Shown here piece after piece: positions 20,141 to 29,213 of a DNA stretch of 64,000 bases. Source of the DNA: Tenacibaculum sp. MAR_2010_89. Its GTDB lineage: Bacteria > Bacteroidota > Bacteroidia > Flavobacteriales > Flavobacteriaceae. The position numbers were made by a program, and so were the translations under genes. The DNA is taken from NCBI RefSeq assembly GCF_900105985.1, contig NZ_FNUB01000005.1, positions 930,001 to 994,000 of the forward strand, in the 5' to 3' direction. The number at the start of each line of letters is the position of its first letter. Within the stretch, counting starts at the first letter, position 1. A model generated the notes under the pieces. It saw only the letters and a program-made list of their open reading frames with translations. It ran no database searches and had not been told where the DNA came from.

Positions 20141-21196
20141 TTATTCTTGAAATTTGGTGTTATTTATGAAGTCATAATCTGATAAGGATAATAAAAAAGC
20201 TTTTAAATCTGCTTTGTCTTTTTCAATTAATTGAACGCCTCCTTTATCTACTTTTTTCATTAGAGGGTCAATTGTTGGCGATGATTTTAAGCCTTCTGAG
20301 TAATGATTAATAACTTCTTCTAAAGTAGAAAACCTTCCATCATGCATGTATGGAGCAGTAAAAGCTAAATTTCTTAGTGAAGGAGTTTTAAATTTACCAT
20401 TATCGTTAGAGTCTCCAGTGACTTTTCCGAAACCTAAATCTGCAAAAACATTATCAAGGCCATTGTTATGAAATTTATTATCTGTCCAAAGTGGATTGTT
20501 ATTACTTCCATGACAGTGAAAACAATCTCCTTTGTTTTCATCCATAAAAACATTGAATCCATTTAATTCTTCTGGAGTTAGTTGTGCTTTACCAAGTAGA
20601 TGTTTATCGAACTTTGAGTTCGCAGAGATTAATGTTCTTTCAAATTGAGCAATTGCTTTAGTCACGAGTGTAGAATCAATTTTTGAAGTTCCAAATGCTT
20701 GTTTAAATAATATAGGATATTCAGGATGTTTTTGTAGTTTTTTTTCAACATCAGCCCAAATACTATGCATTTCTATGGGGTTTCTAACAGGTTCAAAGGC
20801 TTGTCTTTCTAAACTAAGCTCTTTTCCATCCCAAGTAAAACGATCATCAAAATTCCACGCTAAATTAAATAAAGGCATAGAATTTCTCTTGCCGAATACT
20901 CCATCTACCCCATCACTAAATCGAGTTTCATCACTAAATGCTTTTTGAGGATTATGACAACTGGCACAAGATTGTGTGTTGTTTTTAGATAAAAGTTTAT
21001 CGAAAAATAATTTTTTACCTAAAGCAATTCCTTCCTCAGTTAAAGGGTTTGTTGAAGGAATTACTGGAGCGATTAGTTTTTGTTTAAGTATTTCTGGTAT
21101 TTCTAATTCTGTAGGTTTAGGAATATATTCTTCTTCTTCATTTTTTGAAGAACAACTTATAAAAATTATAAAAAGAAATATACTTAGCTTCTTCAT
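20141..21196 (-). CDS. Di-heme cytochrome c peroxidase / MauG / MbnH-like lipoprotein
   Basis: 351 residues. Lipoprotein signal with C15 (FIIFISC). Two haem-attachment motifs, CASCH (77-81) and CFHCH (225-229), plus APYMHDGRFSTLEEV near the C-terminus, typical of the bacterial di-heme peroxidase/MauG superfamily. It follows the MbnP-like gene with a 6-base gap. In characterised systems MbnH oxidises a tryptophan of MbnP to kynurenine, creating a copper site, so a post-translational modification role is more likely here than simple peroxide removal (inference from context). Last gene of the operon. Confidence 0.85.
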   Translation of the reverse strand: MKKLSIFLFIIFISCSSKNEEEEYIPKPTELEIPEILKQKLIAPVIPSTNPLTEEGIALGKKLFFDKLLSKNNTQSCASCHNPQKAFSDETRFSDGVDGVFGKRNSMPLFNLAWNFDDRFTWDGKELSLERQAFEPVRNPIEMHSIWADVEKKLQKHPEYPILFKQAFGTSKIDSTLVTKAIAQFERTLISANSKFDKHLLGKAQLTPEELNGFNVFMDENKGDCFHCHGSNNNPLWTDNKFHNNGLDNVFADLGFGKVTGDSNDNGKFKTPSLRNLAFTAPYMHDGRFSTLEEVINHYSEGLKSSPTIDPLMKKVDKGGVQLIEKDKADLKAFLLSLSDYDFINNTKFQE

Positions 21197-21202
21197 TTGA
21201 TT

Positions 21203-21958
21203 TTATTGACTAACTCCTCCTAAACTAAATACATTTCGACCGTTGTCAGATATCTGTTTTTGAGCTTCGAAATTACCCATTAACATTACGTTTAAAATAT
21301 TTAAATCCCATTCATTTGGAACTTTAAACCATTGAGATATGTCCATGTTAATAGTAATAGTAGCATTGTTTTTTATAGATACAGTACCAAGTTCAACAAC
21401 AAAAAAGGTGTCTTTACTTTCTTTTGTTGTTTGATCGTAAGCTTGAATTGCATGAAAGTTATATGGTTGAGGATTTCCATCTTTATCTGAATACTTCCCG
21501 TCAAGTTGCATAAAGTGATAACCACCATTTAGCATAGCAGGAACTTCCCAAGAAGCAGTGTTTAAATCTTTATATACACCATCTTTATTATCTTCAGTAT
21601 TAAAACCAAAAGTAAAAGAAAGATTATAGGTTCCTTCAGATATTTTTTGTGATAATGCATGTGTTAAGTTGTTAGAGTCATCCAAATCTACTAGCTTATA
21701 TCCATCAAAATTAATTTCTTTTTTATTTCCATCAGTAAGTGTAATTCTAGAAATCAAATAGCGTAAACGTTCTATGCTTTGTTTAACGCCTTTTGAATTT
21801 TCGAATTCTATTTTATTAAAATCACTTTTGGTTACATCAGTTCCCCCCCAATTATGAGTAAATTTAAGGTCAACAGAAACTTCCTTAATTGGTTCGTCAT
21901 TATCAGAACTACAAGAAAAAAGGAATAAAGATAAAAATAGTATAGCGTAATTTTTCAT
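21203..21958 (-). CDS. MbnP-like copper-binding family lipoprotein
   Basis: 251 residues, lipobox FLFSCSS (C16). Family pattern is visible: beta strand VDLKFTHNWGG, IERLRYLISRITL, DGYKLVDL, SFTFGFN, ASWEVPAMLNGGYHFMQLDGKY and PYNFHA. W137 is the candidate for conversion to kynurenine by the adjacent di-heme enzyme, by analogy with MbnP; His148 and His169 are candidate metal ligands. Stop and start spacing (5 bases to the upstream gene, 6 to the downstream one) shows one transcript. Confidence 0.82.
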   Translation of the reverse strand: MKNYAILFLSLFLFSCSSDNDEPIKEVSVDLKFTHNWGGTDVTKSDFNKIEFENSKGVKQSIERLRYLISRITLTDGNKKEINFDGYKLVDLDDSNNLTHALSQKISEGTYNLSFTFGFNTEDNKDGVYKDLNTASWEVPAMLNGGYHFMQLDGKYSDKDGNPQPYNFHAIQAYDQTTKESKDTFFVVELGTVSIKNNATITINMDISQWFKVPNEWDLNILNVMLMGNFEAQKQISDNGRNVFSLGGVSQ

Positions 21959-21962
21959 TGGT

Positions 21963-23288
21963 TTATTTGTATTTTATTATAAGTAGGTCAGAAAAACCTT
22001 TGTTGTTTGTTATATCATTATTGTTACTAGAGCTTTCTCCAACTCCAACAATAGTTCCGTTATTGAGTTCAACTACATCATAGCAAAAATCTATTTCTGT
22101 ACCTCCAATTGTTTTTTGCCATAATAAGCTTCCATCAGTAGAGATTTTTAAAATCCAAGCATCGTTTTGTCCTTTATTAGTAATACCATTGTCTGCGCTT
22201 CTTGAACTACCAGAAAGTAAGTAATTTCCATCGCTCATTTTTTTAATAGAATTTCCAACATCAAAGTTGTTCCCACCAAAATTCTTTTGCCATACTAAAC
22301 CTCCATTTGAGTTAATTTTAATAACCCAAAGATCTGCTCCTCCTTTATTATTTGTAACATCCTTGTCGGTACTTCTTGTATTTCCAACAATTAAAAAATT
22401 ATTATCATTGGTAGAAACAATGGCTTTAGCTTCATCAATTTCTGTACCTCCAAAGTTTTTATTCCAAAGAAGTTTTCCTTTTTTGTTAATTTTAATAACC
22501 CAAAAGTCATAAGAACCTTTATTGTTTGTGATATCAACATCACTACTGTCAGAAATTCCAGCTATAATGTACCCATCATCTGTTTTTACTATTCCATGTG
22601 GTGTATCAGTAAAAGTTCCGCCATAATATTTGCTCCATTCTATAGCACCAAGACTATTTAACTTTAAAGCCCACATGTCACCACCAGCATGTTGAATAGC
22701 AGAAGATTTAGAGTTTCCTAAACCTCCTGAAGAAGTGACGTCTAATTCACCAGCAATTAAAAAACCATTATCATCAGTTTCAATAAGAGTAGTGCCAATA
22801 TCTTTACCAATATATCCAAATGTTTTTTGCCATATGATAGTTCCAGTTGGATTAAGTTTTACTAGCCAAAAATCTCTGTCTCCAGCATTATTAGTAATGT
22901 CTATATCATTGCTTTTGGTGTAGCCTAAAATAGCATATCCTCCATCGGAAGTAGAAATGATTTTTTCACCTCTATCATCATTAGATCCCCCATATGTTTT
23001 TTTCCATTCTAATTTATCATCTGAAGAAAATTTAAGAACAGTATAATCAAAACTGGTATTGTTTTTCTGAGAGAAATCTATGTCGTTACTTTGAGTGTAT
23101 CCTAAAATAGCATATCCTCCATCTGGTGTTTTAATTACAGATTTTGCTACTTCATTTTTAGAACCTCCTATAGTTTTTACAAAATCTAATTGTTCTAAAA
23201 AAGAAGTAGATTTAAATGTAATACCTTCTTTAGTACAACCTAGAAGAACTAAGAAGAGTAAAATATATTTAAAAATGTTTTTTACCAA
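21963..23288 (-). CDS. Repeat-containing lipoprotein (beta-propeller-like)
   Basis: 441 residues starting from TTG 23288; no ATG precedes the signal sequence (MVKNIFKYILLFLVLLGC, lipid Cys at 18). The rest is about seven repeats of roughly 55-60 residues with the theme GGSxxDxxxxIxxTxDGGYxIxGYTxSxDxDITNNKGxxDxWxxKxxxxGxxxWxKxxG. The count and spacing suggest a closed propeller. Such proteins are common on the Bacteroidota surface without known function. Lies between the MbnP-like gene and the choice-of-anchor-B gene, 6 bases after the latter. Confidence 0.75.
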   Translation of the reverse strand: MVKNIFKYILLFLVLLGCTKEGITFKSTSFLEQLDFVKTIGGSKNEVAKSVIKTPDGGYAILGYTQSNDIDFSQKNNTSFDYTVLKFSSDDKLEWKKTYGGSNDDRGEKIISTSDGGYAILGYTKSNDIDITNNAGDRDFWLVKLNPTGTIIWQKTFGYIGKDIGTTLIETDDNGFLIAGELDVTSSGGLGNSKSSAIQHAGGDMWALKLNSLGAIEWSKYYGGTFTDTPHGIVKTDDGYIIAGISDSSDVDITNNKGSYDFWVIKINKKGKLLWNKNFGGTEIDEAKAIVSTNDNNFLIVGNTRSTDKDVTNNKGGADLWVIKINSNGGLVWQKNFGGNNFDVGNSIKKMSDGNYLLSGSSRSADNGITNKGQNDAWILKISTDGSLLWQKTIGGTEIDFCYDVVELNNGTIVGVGESSSNNNDITNNKGFSDLLIIKYK

Positions 23289-23294
23289 TTACAG

Positions 23295-24758
23295 TTATTT
23301 AAGAATTAGTTTTTTTGATGTTCTACCGTTTATTTTAACAAGATAAATGCCTTTTGCATTTTGATTTATAGGTAGGACGAATTTTGTTTGATTAATATTT
23401 TTCTTAGAAAATATTTTTTTTCCTAAAATACTGTATACTTCAATTGATTTTATAGTGTTGTTTTGAGCAGTAATTATAGGAGAGGTATTAGTTGGGTTTG
23501 GATTTATTGAAAAACTACTTTCTTTTAAGTTTTCAGAACTTGAAGAAAGCGTTCCACTTTTTCGAATAACAAAAAGCCCTCTATTAATGTCATTGATAAT
23601 AATATTACCACTAGCAAAATAAGGGTATACGCTCCAAGCACCGTCAAAAGCTGTATTATCATCAGCAGGATAGGTGTCAAAGTATCCTGTTTCAGTCATT
23701 GAGTTTGTTGAAGCTGCTATATTGGTAATATCAAAAACTCTTAATCCAGCTCTATAGCTAGCCATATAAAATTCATTTCCTTTAACGTATCCGTTATGGT
23801 CAATAGCTTTTGAAGCTCCAAGATAGGTTGAAGATAATTTTGGAGCATCCAAATCTTGAAGATCAAAAATTAAAGTTCTAGTGTTCATACCAAGATCTTT
23901 TTCGTCAGTTTCATCACCAAGAATAAAAAATCGGTGATCATCAGTAAACCAACCTTGATGAGTATATCCAATTTGTGGGTAGTCTATATTTGAAATTTTT
24001 TTCACATTTGCTTTATCAGTAACATCTAAAATAACCACTTCATTTTCGTTACTACCTATGTAAATTTCTTTTCCTTTATATGGTGTGTCTGGTCCATTGT
24101 AGGTTACAACTTGAGCATCATGAGAATATCCGTCTGCAGTATAATTACCTAAATCTTTAGGGTTTTTAGGGTCTGAAATATCTACAAAAATTGGTCCACC
24201 ACCATTAGTGCTTTTGCATCCTACTAAATAAGCAACAGCTGTTGCTTCATTAATAACAATGTTATGACAACTACCTACTCCAGTATAAATTTTATCGGCG
24301 GTAAAATTTTGTGGTGTAGTAACGTTTCTTAATTTAGTTAAATCAAAAACCTGCATTCCATGATTACCAACATTATCAGCAACAATAAAAGCATGGTTAT
24401 TGTATATTTTAACATCTCTCCAGTAATGACTGTTCGCATTTGAATCTAATCTTCCTAAAAAAATAGGATTAACAGGGTCAGTAACGTCAACAAAAGCAGT
24501 ACTATTGGTCATTGCTGCAATAGCATATTCTTTGTTTGTAGTAGAATCTGTCCATCCCCAAATATCACTTCCGTCCGGGTCATTTCCATTAACACTTTTA
24601 TTACTGTTAGCCAAAGTTGATACAGGTATGTTTGATAGTAAATCAAAACCCTTACAAGGGTAATCGCCAGCTTTTCCACTAGAACAAGGTGTTTGCGAGA
24701 AGGAAACACTTGTAAAAAATATAATAGAAGAAAGTAAAAAAAGTATTTTTCTTATCAT
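23295..24758 (-). CDS. Choice-of-anchor B family protein with T9SS tail
   Basis: 487 residues. Signal peptide ends near FSQ. The body carries LVIVD-type repeats (YAIAAMTNSTAFVDVTDPVNPIFLG; HDAQVVTYNG; EVVILDVTDKANVKKI), here a predicted beta-propeller, with conserved His (SHYWRDVKI, GSCHNIVI, YTHQGWF, IDHNGYV) that may bind metal. The C-terminal 75 residues (INPNPT...KGIYLVKINGRTSKKLILK) are a type IX sorting domain. First gene of the operon with the MbnP/MbnH-like pair, so it may be delivered to the same surface complex. Confidence 0.85.
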   Translation of the reverse strand: MIRKILFLLSSIIFFTSVSFSQTPCSSGKAGDYPCKGFDLLSNIPVSTLANSNKSVNGNDPDGSDIWGWTDSTTNKEYAIAAMTNSTAFVDVTDPVNPIFLGRLDSNANSHYWRDVKIYNNHAFIVADNVGNHGMQVFDLTKLRNVTTPQNFTADKIYTGVGSCHNIVINEATAVAYLVGCKSTNGGGPIFVDISDPKNPKDLGNYTADGYSHDAQVVTYNGPDTPYKGKEIYIGSNENEVVILDVTDKANVKKISNIDYPQIGYTHQGWFTDDHRFFILGDETDEKDLGMNTRTLIFDLQDLDAPKLSSTYLGASKAIDHNGYVKGNEFYMASYRAGLRVFDITNIAASTNSMTETGYFDTYPADDNTAFDGAWSVYPYFASGNIIINDINRGLFVIRKSGTLSSSSENLKESSFSINPNPTNTSPIITAQNNTIKSIEVYSILGKKIFSKKNINQTKFVLPINQNAKGIYLVKINGRTSKKLILK

Positions 24759-24779
24759 GATATAATTTTTGGATTAAGA

Positions 24780-24787
24780 CAAATTTA
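24780..24787 (-). promoter_or_regulatory. Possible -7 box of the MbnP/MbnH-like operon
   Basis: TAAATTTG on the minus strand, 21 bases before the choice-of-anchor-B start codon. No TTG at the expected -33 distance, so support is weak. Confidence 0.35.
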
Positions 24788-24883
24788 TGAAATATATAAA
24801 GATTATGTGTATAAGTTTAACAATTAAGTAAGTAAACACCCTAAGAGAAAAATTAAACCTTAAAAAAGGATGTTGTATAATTC

Positions 24884-24915
24884 TTGTTTAGTTTACATTC
24901 CTAGTAGTATCTTTG
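24884..24915 (+). promoter_or_regulatory. Promoter of thiL, predicted leaderless transcript
   Basis: TTG 24884-24886, 21-base spacer, TATCTTTG 24908-24915. The expected transcription start, about 4-6 bases after the box, falls on or beside the ATG at 24920. Confidence 0.65.
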
Positions 24916-24919
24916 CAAG

Positions 24920-25966
24920 ATGTTAGAAGATAAAAATCAAGAAAAAACGTCGTTGTCTGAACTAGGTGAGTTTGGCTTAATAAAACATTTAACAAAACAC
25001 TTTTCATCATATCATAAAACAACAATTAAAAGTGTTGGAGATGATGCAGCTGTAATAGATTCATCTGAAAAACAAACAATAGTAACTACTGACTTATTAA
25101 TCGAAGGAGTTCATTTTGATTTAAGTTACATGCCTTTAAAGCATTTAGGATACAAAGCAGTAATGGTTAACTTATCTGATGTATATGCAATGAATGCTGA
25201 AGCTGAGCAAATAACTGTATCTATAGCTATATCAAATAGGTTTCCATTGGAAGCTTTAGAAGAATTATATGCTGGAATTCAATTAGCATGTAATACTTAC
25301 AATATTGATTTAATTGGAGGAGATACAACTCCATCTACAAAAGGAATGTTACTTTCAATAACAGCAATAGGTAAGGCTAATAAGGAAGATGTAATTTATA
25401 GAAGTGGAGCAAAACCTACTGATTTAGTAGTTGTTTCAGGTGATTTAGGTGGTGCGTATTTAGGATTACAAGTTTTAGAAAGAGAAAAACAAGTATTTCA
25501 AGTAAATCCAGAGAATCAACCTGATTTAGATAATTATACCTACATTATTGAAAGGCAATTAAAACCAGAAGCTCGTAAAGATATTCCTGAATTATTAAAA
25601 GAATTAGATGTTAAACCAACATCTATGATTGATATTTCAGACGGGCTATCTTCTGAAATAATGCATATTTGTACGCAAAGCAAAACGGGATGTAAATTAT
25701 ATGAAGAGAAATTACCTTTAGACCCTCAAGTAATTTCTACTTGCGAAGAGTTTGAAATTGATGCAACTATGGTAGCTCTAAGTGGTGGAGAAGATTATGA
25801 GTTGTTATTTACAATTTCAATAGATGATTATGATAAAATAAAAGGGAATCCTAATTTAAGTGTTATAGGTCATATTACAGAGGAGAATCAAGGTATGAAT
25901 TTGGTAACAAGAGCAAACCAAGAAATAGAATTAAAAGCTCAAGGTTGGAATTCGTTTAAAGGATAA
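24920..25966 (+). CDS. thiL: Thiamine-phosphate kinase
   Basis: 348 residues of the PurM/ThiL fold. SVGDDAAVI (about 39-47), TTDLLIEGVHFDL, NLSDVYAMNA, LIGGDTTPS, VSGDLGGAYLGL and SGGEDYELLFTI are the expected Mg-ATP and substrate motifs. Phosphorylates thiamine phosphate to the active cofactor. Slightly longer than many ThiL proteins because of an insertion around residues 185-210. Single gene with its own promoter and a weak terminator; the divergent MbnP operon starts 161 bases away. Confidence 0.95.
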   Translation: MLEDKNQEKTSLSELGEFGLIKHLTKHFSSYHKTTIKSVGDDAAVIDSSEKQTIVTTDLLIEGVHFDLSYMPLKHLGYKAVMVNLSDVYAMNAEAEQITVSIAISNRFPLEALEELYAGIQLACNTYNIDLIGGDTTPSTKGMLLSITAIGKANKEDVIYRSGAKPTDLVVVSGDLGGAYLGLQVLEREKQVFQVNPENQPDLDNYTYIIERQLKPEARKDIPELLKELDVKPTSMIDISDGLSSEIMHICTQSKTGCKLYEEKLPLDPQVISTCEEFEIDATMVALSGGEDYELLFTISIDDYDKIKGNPNLSVIGHITEENQGMNLVTRANQEIELKAQGWNSFKG

Positions 25967-25974
25967 AAAAATAA

Positions 25975-26001
25975 GAAGTCGTTTTTAACGGCTTTTTTTT
26001 A
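25975..26001 (+). terminator. Terminator of thiL
   Basis: Short hairpin AAGTCGTT / AACGGCTT (one G-T pair) followed by eight T. Confidence 0.6.
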
Positions 26002-26203
26002 TGCATTGATTTTTTGAAATGATTAAATTAAAAAGAAAACTTATTTAGTTGTTTTGATAAGAACTTATATAACTATCAAAAGTTGATTTATTTGTTATAT
26101 AGTTGTAGATAGATATGAATTCTTTAATTTTATTTTTTTGGTATAAAAATTGTATATTAGTCAAACGAAAATGAGTATTAATTAACAAAAAATCAAAAAA
26201 AGA

Positions 26204-26674
26204 ATGGGAATTTTTTCATTTATTAAGAATGCCGGAGCTAAAGTTTTTGGAATCGGAAAAACAACAGAAGAGGAAGCTGCTGAAAAAGCTTCGAAATTAG
26301 TAGATGCTGTTAACGCTTTAGAATTATCTGTAACTGATTTATCAGTAGATATTGACGATGATAAAGCAACAATAAACGGTGAAGCTGCTGATTTAGCAAC
26401 TAAAGAAAAAGTAGTTTTAGTAGTTGGTAATACTGAAGGTATTGCATCTGTTGAAGATAATATGACTGTTGCTGAAGTTGAAGAGATTAAGGAAGAGGAT
26501 ATGGCACAGTTTCATACTGTTGTTAGTGGTGACACTTTAGGGAAAATAGCGAAAACATTTTACGGAAACGCTATGAAATACCCAGTTATCTTTGAAGCAA
26601 ACAAGCCAATGTTATCACATCCAGATAAAATTTACCCTGGACAAGTGTTAAGAATACCACCTTTAGTGGACTAA
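26204..26674 (+). CDS. BON and LysM domain protein (Kbp/YgaU-like)
   Basis: 156 residues with no signal peptide. N-terminal amphipathic segment MGIFSFIKNAGAKVF, BON domain (about 45-95, LSVDIDDDKATINGEAADLATKEKVVLVVGN) and LysM domain (about 103-155, FHTVVSGDTLGKIAKTFYGN...IYPGQVLRIP). The arrangement is that of the small potassium-binding protein Kbp/YgaU of proteobacteria, where the protein is cytoplasmic despite the LysM. Role here is inferred from that family. Confidence 0.88.
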   Translation: MGIFSFIKNAGAKVFGIGKTTEEEAAEKASKLVDAVNALELSVTDLSVDIDDDKATINGEAADLATKEKVVLVVGNTEGIASVEDNMTVAEVEEIKEEDMAQFHTVVSGDTLGKIAKTFYGNAMKYPVIFEANKPMLSHPDKIYPGQVLRIPPLVD

Positions 26675-26695
26675 TCAAAAGTTAATCAACCAAAG

Positions 26696-26729
26696 GAAAA
26701 AGCACTACATTATGTAGTGCTTTTTTTTT
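26696..26729 (+). terminator. Terminator after LysM gene
   Basis: Hairpin AGCACTACAT / ATGTAGTGCT with A-run before and nine T after. Confidence 0.9.
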
Positions 26730-26801
26730 GAAGTTATTTTAGATGAAAAAGAAGTGGAAAGTTGAATTTTATTCTCAATTTTGCACTTTATATTTTTACG
26801 T

Positions 26802-27701
26802 ATGAATGGTAGAACTTTAGCCTTAATAGCCCTCTCTATAACTGCTTTAATTTATGGAATAACTTTTACTATAGCTAAAGAGGTAATGCCAAAACATATT
26901 TTACCTTACGGTTTTATAGTAGTAAGAATAGGAGGAGCAGCTATTTTTTTCTGGATAACAAGTTTGTTTATTAAACAACAGAAAATTGAGCGTGAAGATT
27001 ATAAAAGAATAGCCGTTGCAGCTTTTTTTGGTGTTTGTTTAAATATGTTAACTTTTTTTAAAGGGTTAAGTTATACAACGCCTATTAGTGCTTCAGCAAT
27101 AATGGTAACCGCGCCAATATTGGTTCTAATTTTTTCTTCCATATTAATAAAAGAAAAGATAGTACCTATAAAAATACTAGGAGTTATTATAGGGTTAATA
27201 GGAGCAGTTATTCTAATAATTTATGGAAATACATCTAGTAAACATGGAAGTAATGTGGTTTTAGGTAACTTTTTAGTGTTTATAAATGCAGCTTCTTACG
27301 GTTTGTACTTAGTGCTAGTAAAAAAACTAATTAATAAATACAATCCGATAATTTTTGTTAGGTGGTTGTACCTCTTCGGTTTTATAATGGTATTGCCTTT
27401 CGGATTTACTGAGTTAATGAATATTGATTTTAATACAATGGATACATCAGTTTATTTAAAAATTGGGTATGTTGTATTTTTTTCAACTTGTATTACTTAT
27501 TTATTTAACCTTTTTGCATTAACAACATTAAAACCAACAACAGTAAGTGTGTTTATATATTTACAGCCAGTATTAGCTACAATGTTTGCTTTGTTTAGAG
27601 GAAGTGATAGCCTAAATGTTGTAAAAGTAATAGCAACGTTACTTATATTTTTAGGGGTTGCTTTAGTAACAAAACAAGTGCCAAAAACTACTAATAAATA
27701 A
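26802..27701 (+). CDS. EamA/DMT-family transporter
   Basis: 299 residues from ATG 26802 (MNGRTLALIALSITALIYG). An in-frame TTG at 26781 would add seven residues, but the ATG gives the usual N-terminus. Ten hydrophobic segments in two EamA repeats; the second repeat opens around residue 146 (LVFINAASYGLYLVLVKKL) and ends TVSVFIYLQPVLATMFALFRG. Family exports metabolites or amino acids. Substrate unknown. Confidence 0.88.
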   Translation: MNGRTLALIALSITALIYGITFTIAKEVMPKHILPYGFIVVRIGGAAIFFWITSLFIKQQKIEREDYKRIAVAAFFGVCLNMLTFFKGLSYTTPISASAIMVTAPILVLIFSSILIKEKIVPIKILGVIIGLIGAVILIIYGNTSSKHGSNVVLGNFLVFINAASYGLYLVLVKKLINKYNPIIFVRWLYLFGFIMVLPFGFTELMNIDFNTMDTSVYLKIGYVVFFSTCITYLFNLFALTTLKPTTVSVFIYLQPVLATMFALFRGSDSLNVVKVIATLLIFLGVALVTKQVPKTTNK

Positions 27702-27704
27702 GTG

Positions 27705-27712
27705 TATCTTTG
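27705..27712 (+). promoter_or_regulatory. -7 box for yicC-gmk-nadD
   Basis: TATCTTTG matches TAnnTTTG; the start would fall near 27717, giving a leader of about 16 nt to ATG 27733. The box touches the 3' end region of the EamA gene (stop at 27699-27701). No good TTG at -33. Confidence 0.55.
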
Positions 27713-27732
27713 CACTTCATTAAATTGAAAAT

Positions 27733-28599
27733 ATGATACAGTCTATGACAGGATACGGTAAATCCGTATTGCAGTTACCTACCAAGAAAGTAACTATTGA
27801 AATAAAATCGCTTAACAGTAAAAATTTAGACTTAAATACTCGTATTCCATCTTACTACAAAGAAAAAGAGTTAACGGTAAGAAAAAAGTTAGCTAGTAGT
27901 TTGGTTAGAGGAAAGGTAGATTTTTCAATTTATGTAGAAATGACTGCTGATGAAACTTCAACAGCTGTAAATAAAGGAGTTGTTAAAGAGTATATGGAGC
28001 AATTAAGAAATATTGTTCAAACAGGTTCAAGTGATGATGTAGAGTTGTTACAAATGGCAATAAAAATGCCAGATGCATTAAAAACTGAAAGAGAAGAATT
28101 AGATGTTGAAGAATGGAAACAAATAGAAACTCATATTGAAGTTGCTGTAAAAGAAATTGTTCAATATAGAAAAGACGAAGCAAAATCATTAGAAGAAGAT
28201 TTTCAACAAAGAATTGAAAATATAAAAACTGCTTTAGAAGAAGTTAAAAAGCTAGATGGTGATAGAATAGATCATGTAAAAGAAAGATTACAAAAAGCGT
28301 TAACTGATTTGAAGGTAGAGGTTGATGAAAATCGTTTTGAACAAGAACTTATTTATTATTTAGAGAAGCTAGATATCAATGAAGAAAAAGTGCGTTTAGC
28401 AAATCATTTAGATTATTTTTTACAACAATTAGCTACTGCTGACTCTAATGGAAAAAAATTAGGTTTTATTGTTCAAGAAATTGGAAGAGAAATAAATACA
28501 ACAGGATCTAAAGCTAATTTTGCACCAATTCAAAAAATTGTGATCCAAATGAAAGATGAGTTAGAAAAAATTAAAGAGCAAATTTTAAACGTATTATAA
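27733..28599 (+). CDS. yicC: YicC family protein (endoribonuclease)
   Basis: 288 residues. MIQSMTGYGKS at the start, IEIKSLNSKNLDLNTRIP, and the C-terminal block EVDENRFEQELIYYLEKLDINEEKVRL...GKKLGFIVQEIGREINTTGSKA identify the YicC/YloC family, shown to act as an RNase in E. coli. Two bases before gmk, as in many Flavobacteriia. Confidence 0.94.
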   Translation: MIQSMTGYGKSVLQLPTKKVTIEIKSLNSKNLDLNTRIPSYYKEKELTVRKKLASSLVRGKVDFSIYVEMTADETSTAVNKGVVKEYMEQLRNIVQTGSSDDVELLQMAIKMPDALKTEREELDVEEWKQIETHIEVAVKEIVQYRKDEAKSLEEDFQQRIENIKTALEEVKKLDGDRIDHVKERLQKALTDLKVEVDENRFEQELIYYLEKLDINEEKVRLANHLDYFLQQLATADSNGKKLGFIVQEIGREINTTGSKANFAPIQKIVIQMKDELEKIKEQILNVL

Positions 28600-28601
28600 A
28601 A

Positions 28602-29201
28602 ATGGTGAAAGATTTTCAAGGTAAATTATTTGTGTTTTCAGCACCTTCAGGATCAGGAAAAACAACAATTGTACGTCATTTATTGGCTCAAGATAGGTTT
28701 AATTTAGAATTTTCTATTTCAGCAACCTCTCGTGAACCTAGAAGTAATGAGAAAGATGGAGTAGATTATTATTACATTTCATTAGCAGATTTTAAACAAA
28801 AAATTAAAAGTGAAGAGTTTTTAGAGTGGGAAGAAGTATATAGAGATAACTTTTATGGAACACTAAAAACAGAGGTAGAACGTATTTGGGCAAAAGGAAA
28901 GCATGTTATTTTTGATATAGATGTTGTAGGAGGACTTCGTATAAAAGAAAAATTTCCAGAACAAACATTAGCTGTGTTTGTAAAACCACCAGATATTAAT
29001 GAGCTTATTAGACGTTTAAAAAATAGAGGTGAAGAAAGTGAAGATAAAATTAACATGCGTGTAGCAAAAGCTTCTGTAGAACTAGCAACTGCACCTCAGT
29101 TTGATAAAATTATAAAAAACTACGATTTAGAAGTAGCATTACAAGATGCTGAAGATTTAGTAGATGAGTTTTTAGGTTTAAAAAAAACTACTAAGCATTA
29201 A
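28602..29201 (+). CDS. gmk: Guanylate kinase
   Basis: 199 residues. P-loop SAPSGSGKTT (K20), SISATSREPRSNEKDGVDYYYIS for GMP binding, FLEWEEVYRDNFYGT and a RLKNRGEESEDKINMR lid. Converts GMP to GDP. Between yicC and nadD, spacing 2 and 12 bases. Confidence 0.97.
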   Translation: MVKDFQGKLFVFSAPSGSGKTTIVRHLLAQDRFNLEFSISATSREPRSNEKDGVDYYYISLADFKQKIKSEEFLEWEEVYRDNFYGTLKTEVERIWAKGKHVIFDIDVVGGLRIKEKFPEQTLAVFVKPPDINELIRRLKNRGEESEDKINMRVAKASVELATAPQFDKIIKNYDLEVALQDAEDLVDEFLGLKKTTKH

Positions 29202-29213
29202 TATACTTATTTT

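Noticed and set aside
20141..21196. Calling the di-heme protein a simple detoxifying cytochrome c peroxidase
   Set aside because: The adjacent MbnP-like gene and lipoprotein anchor make the MauG/MbnH branch more likely; general peroxidase activity is still possible.
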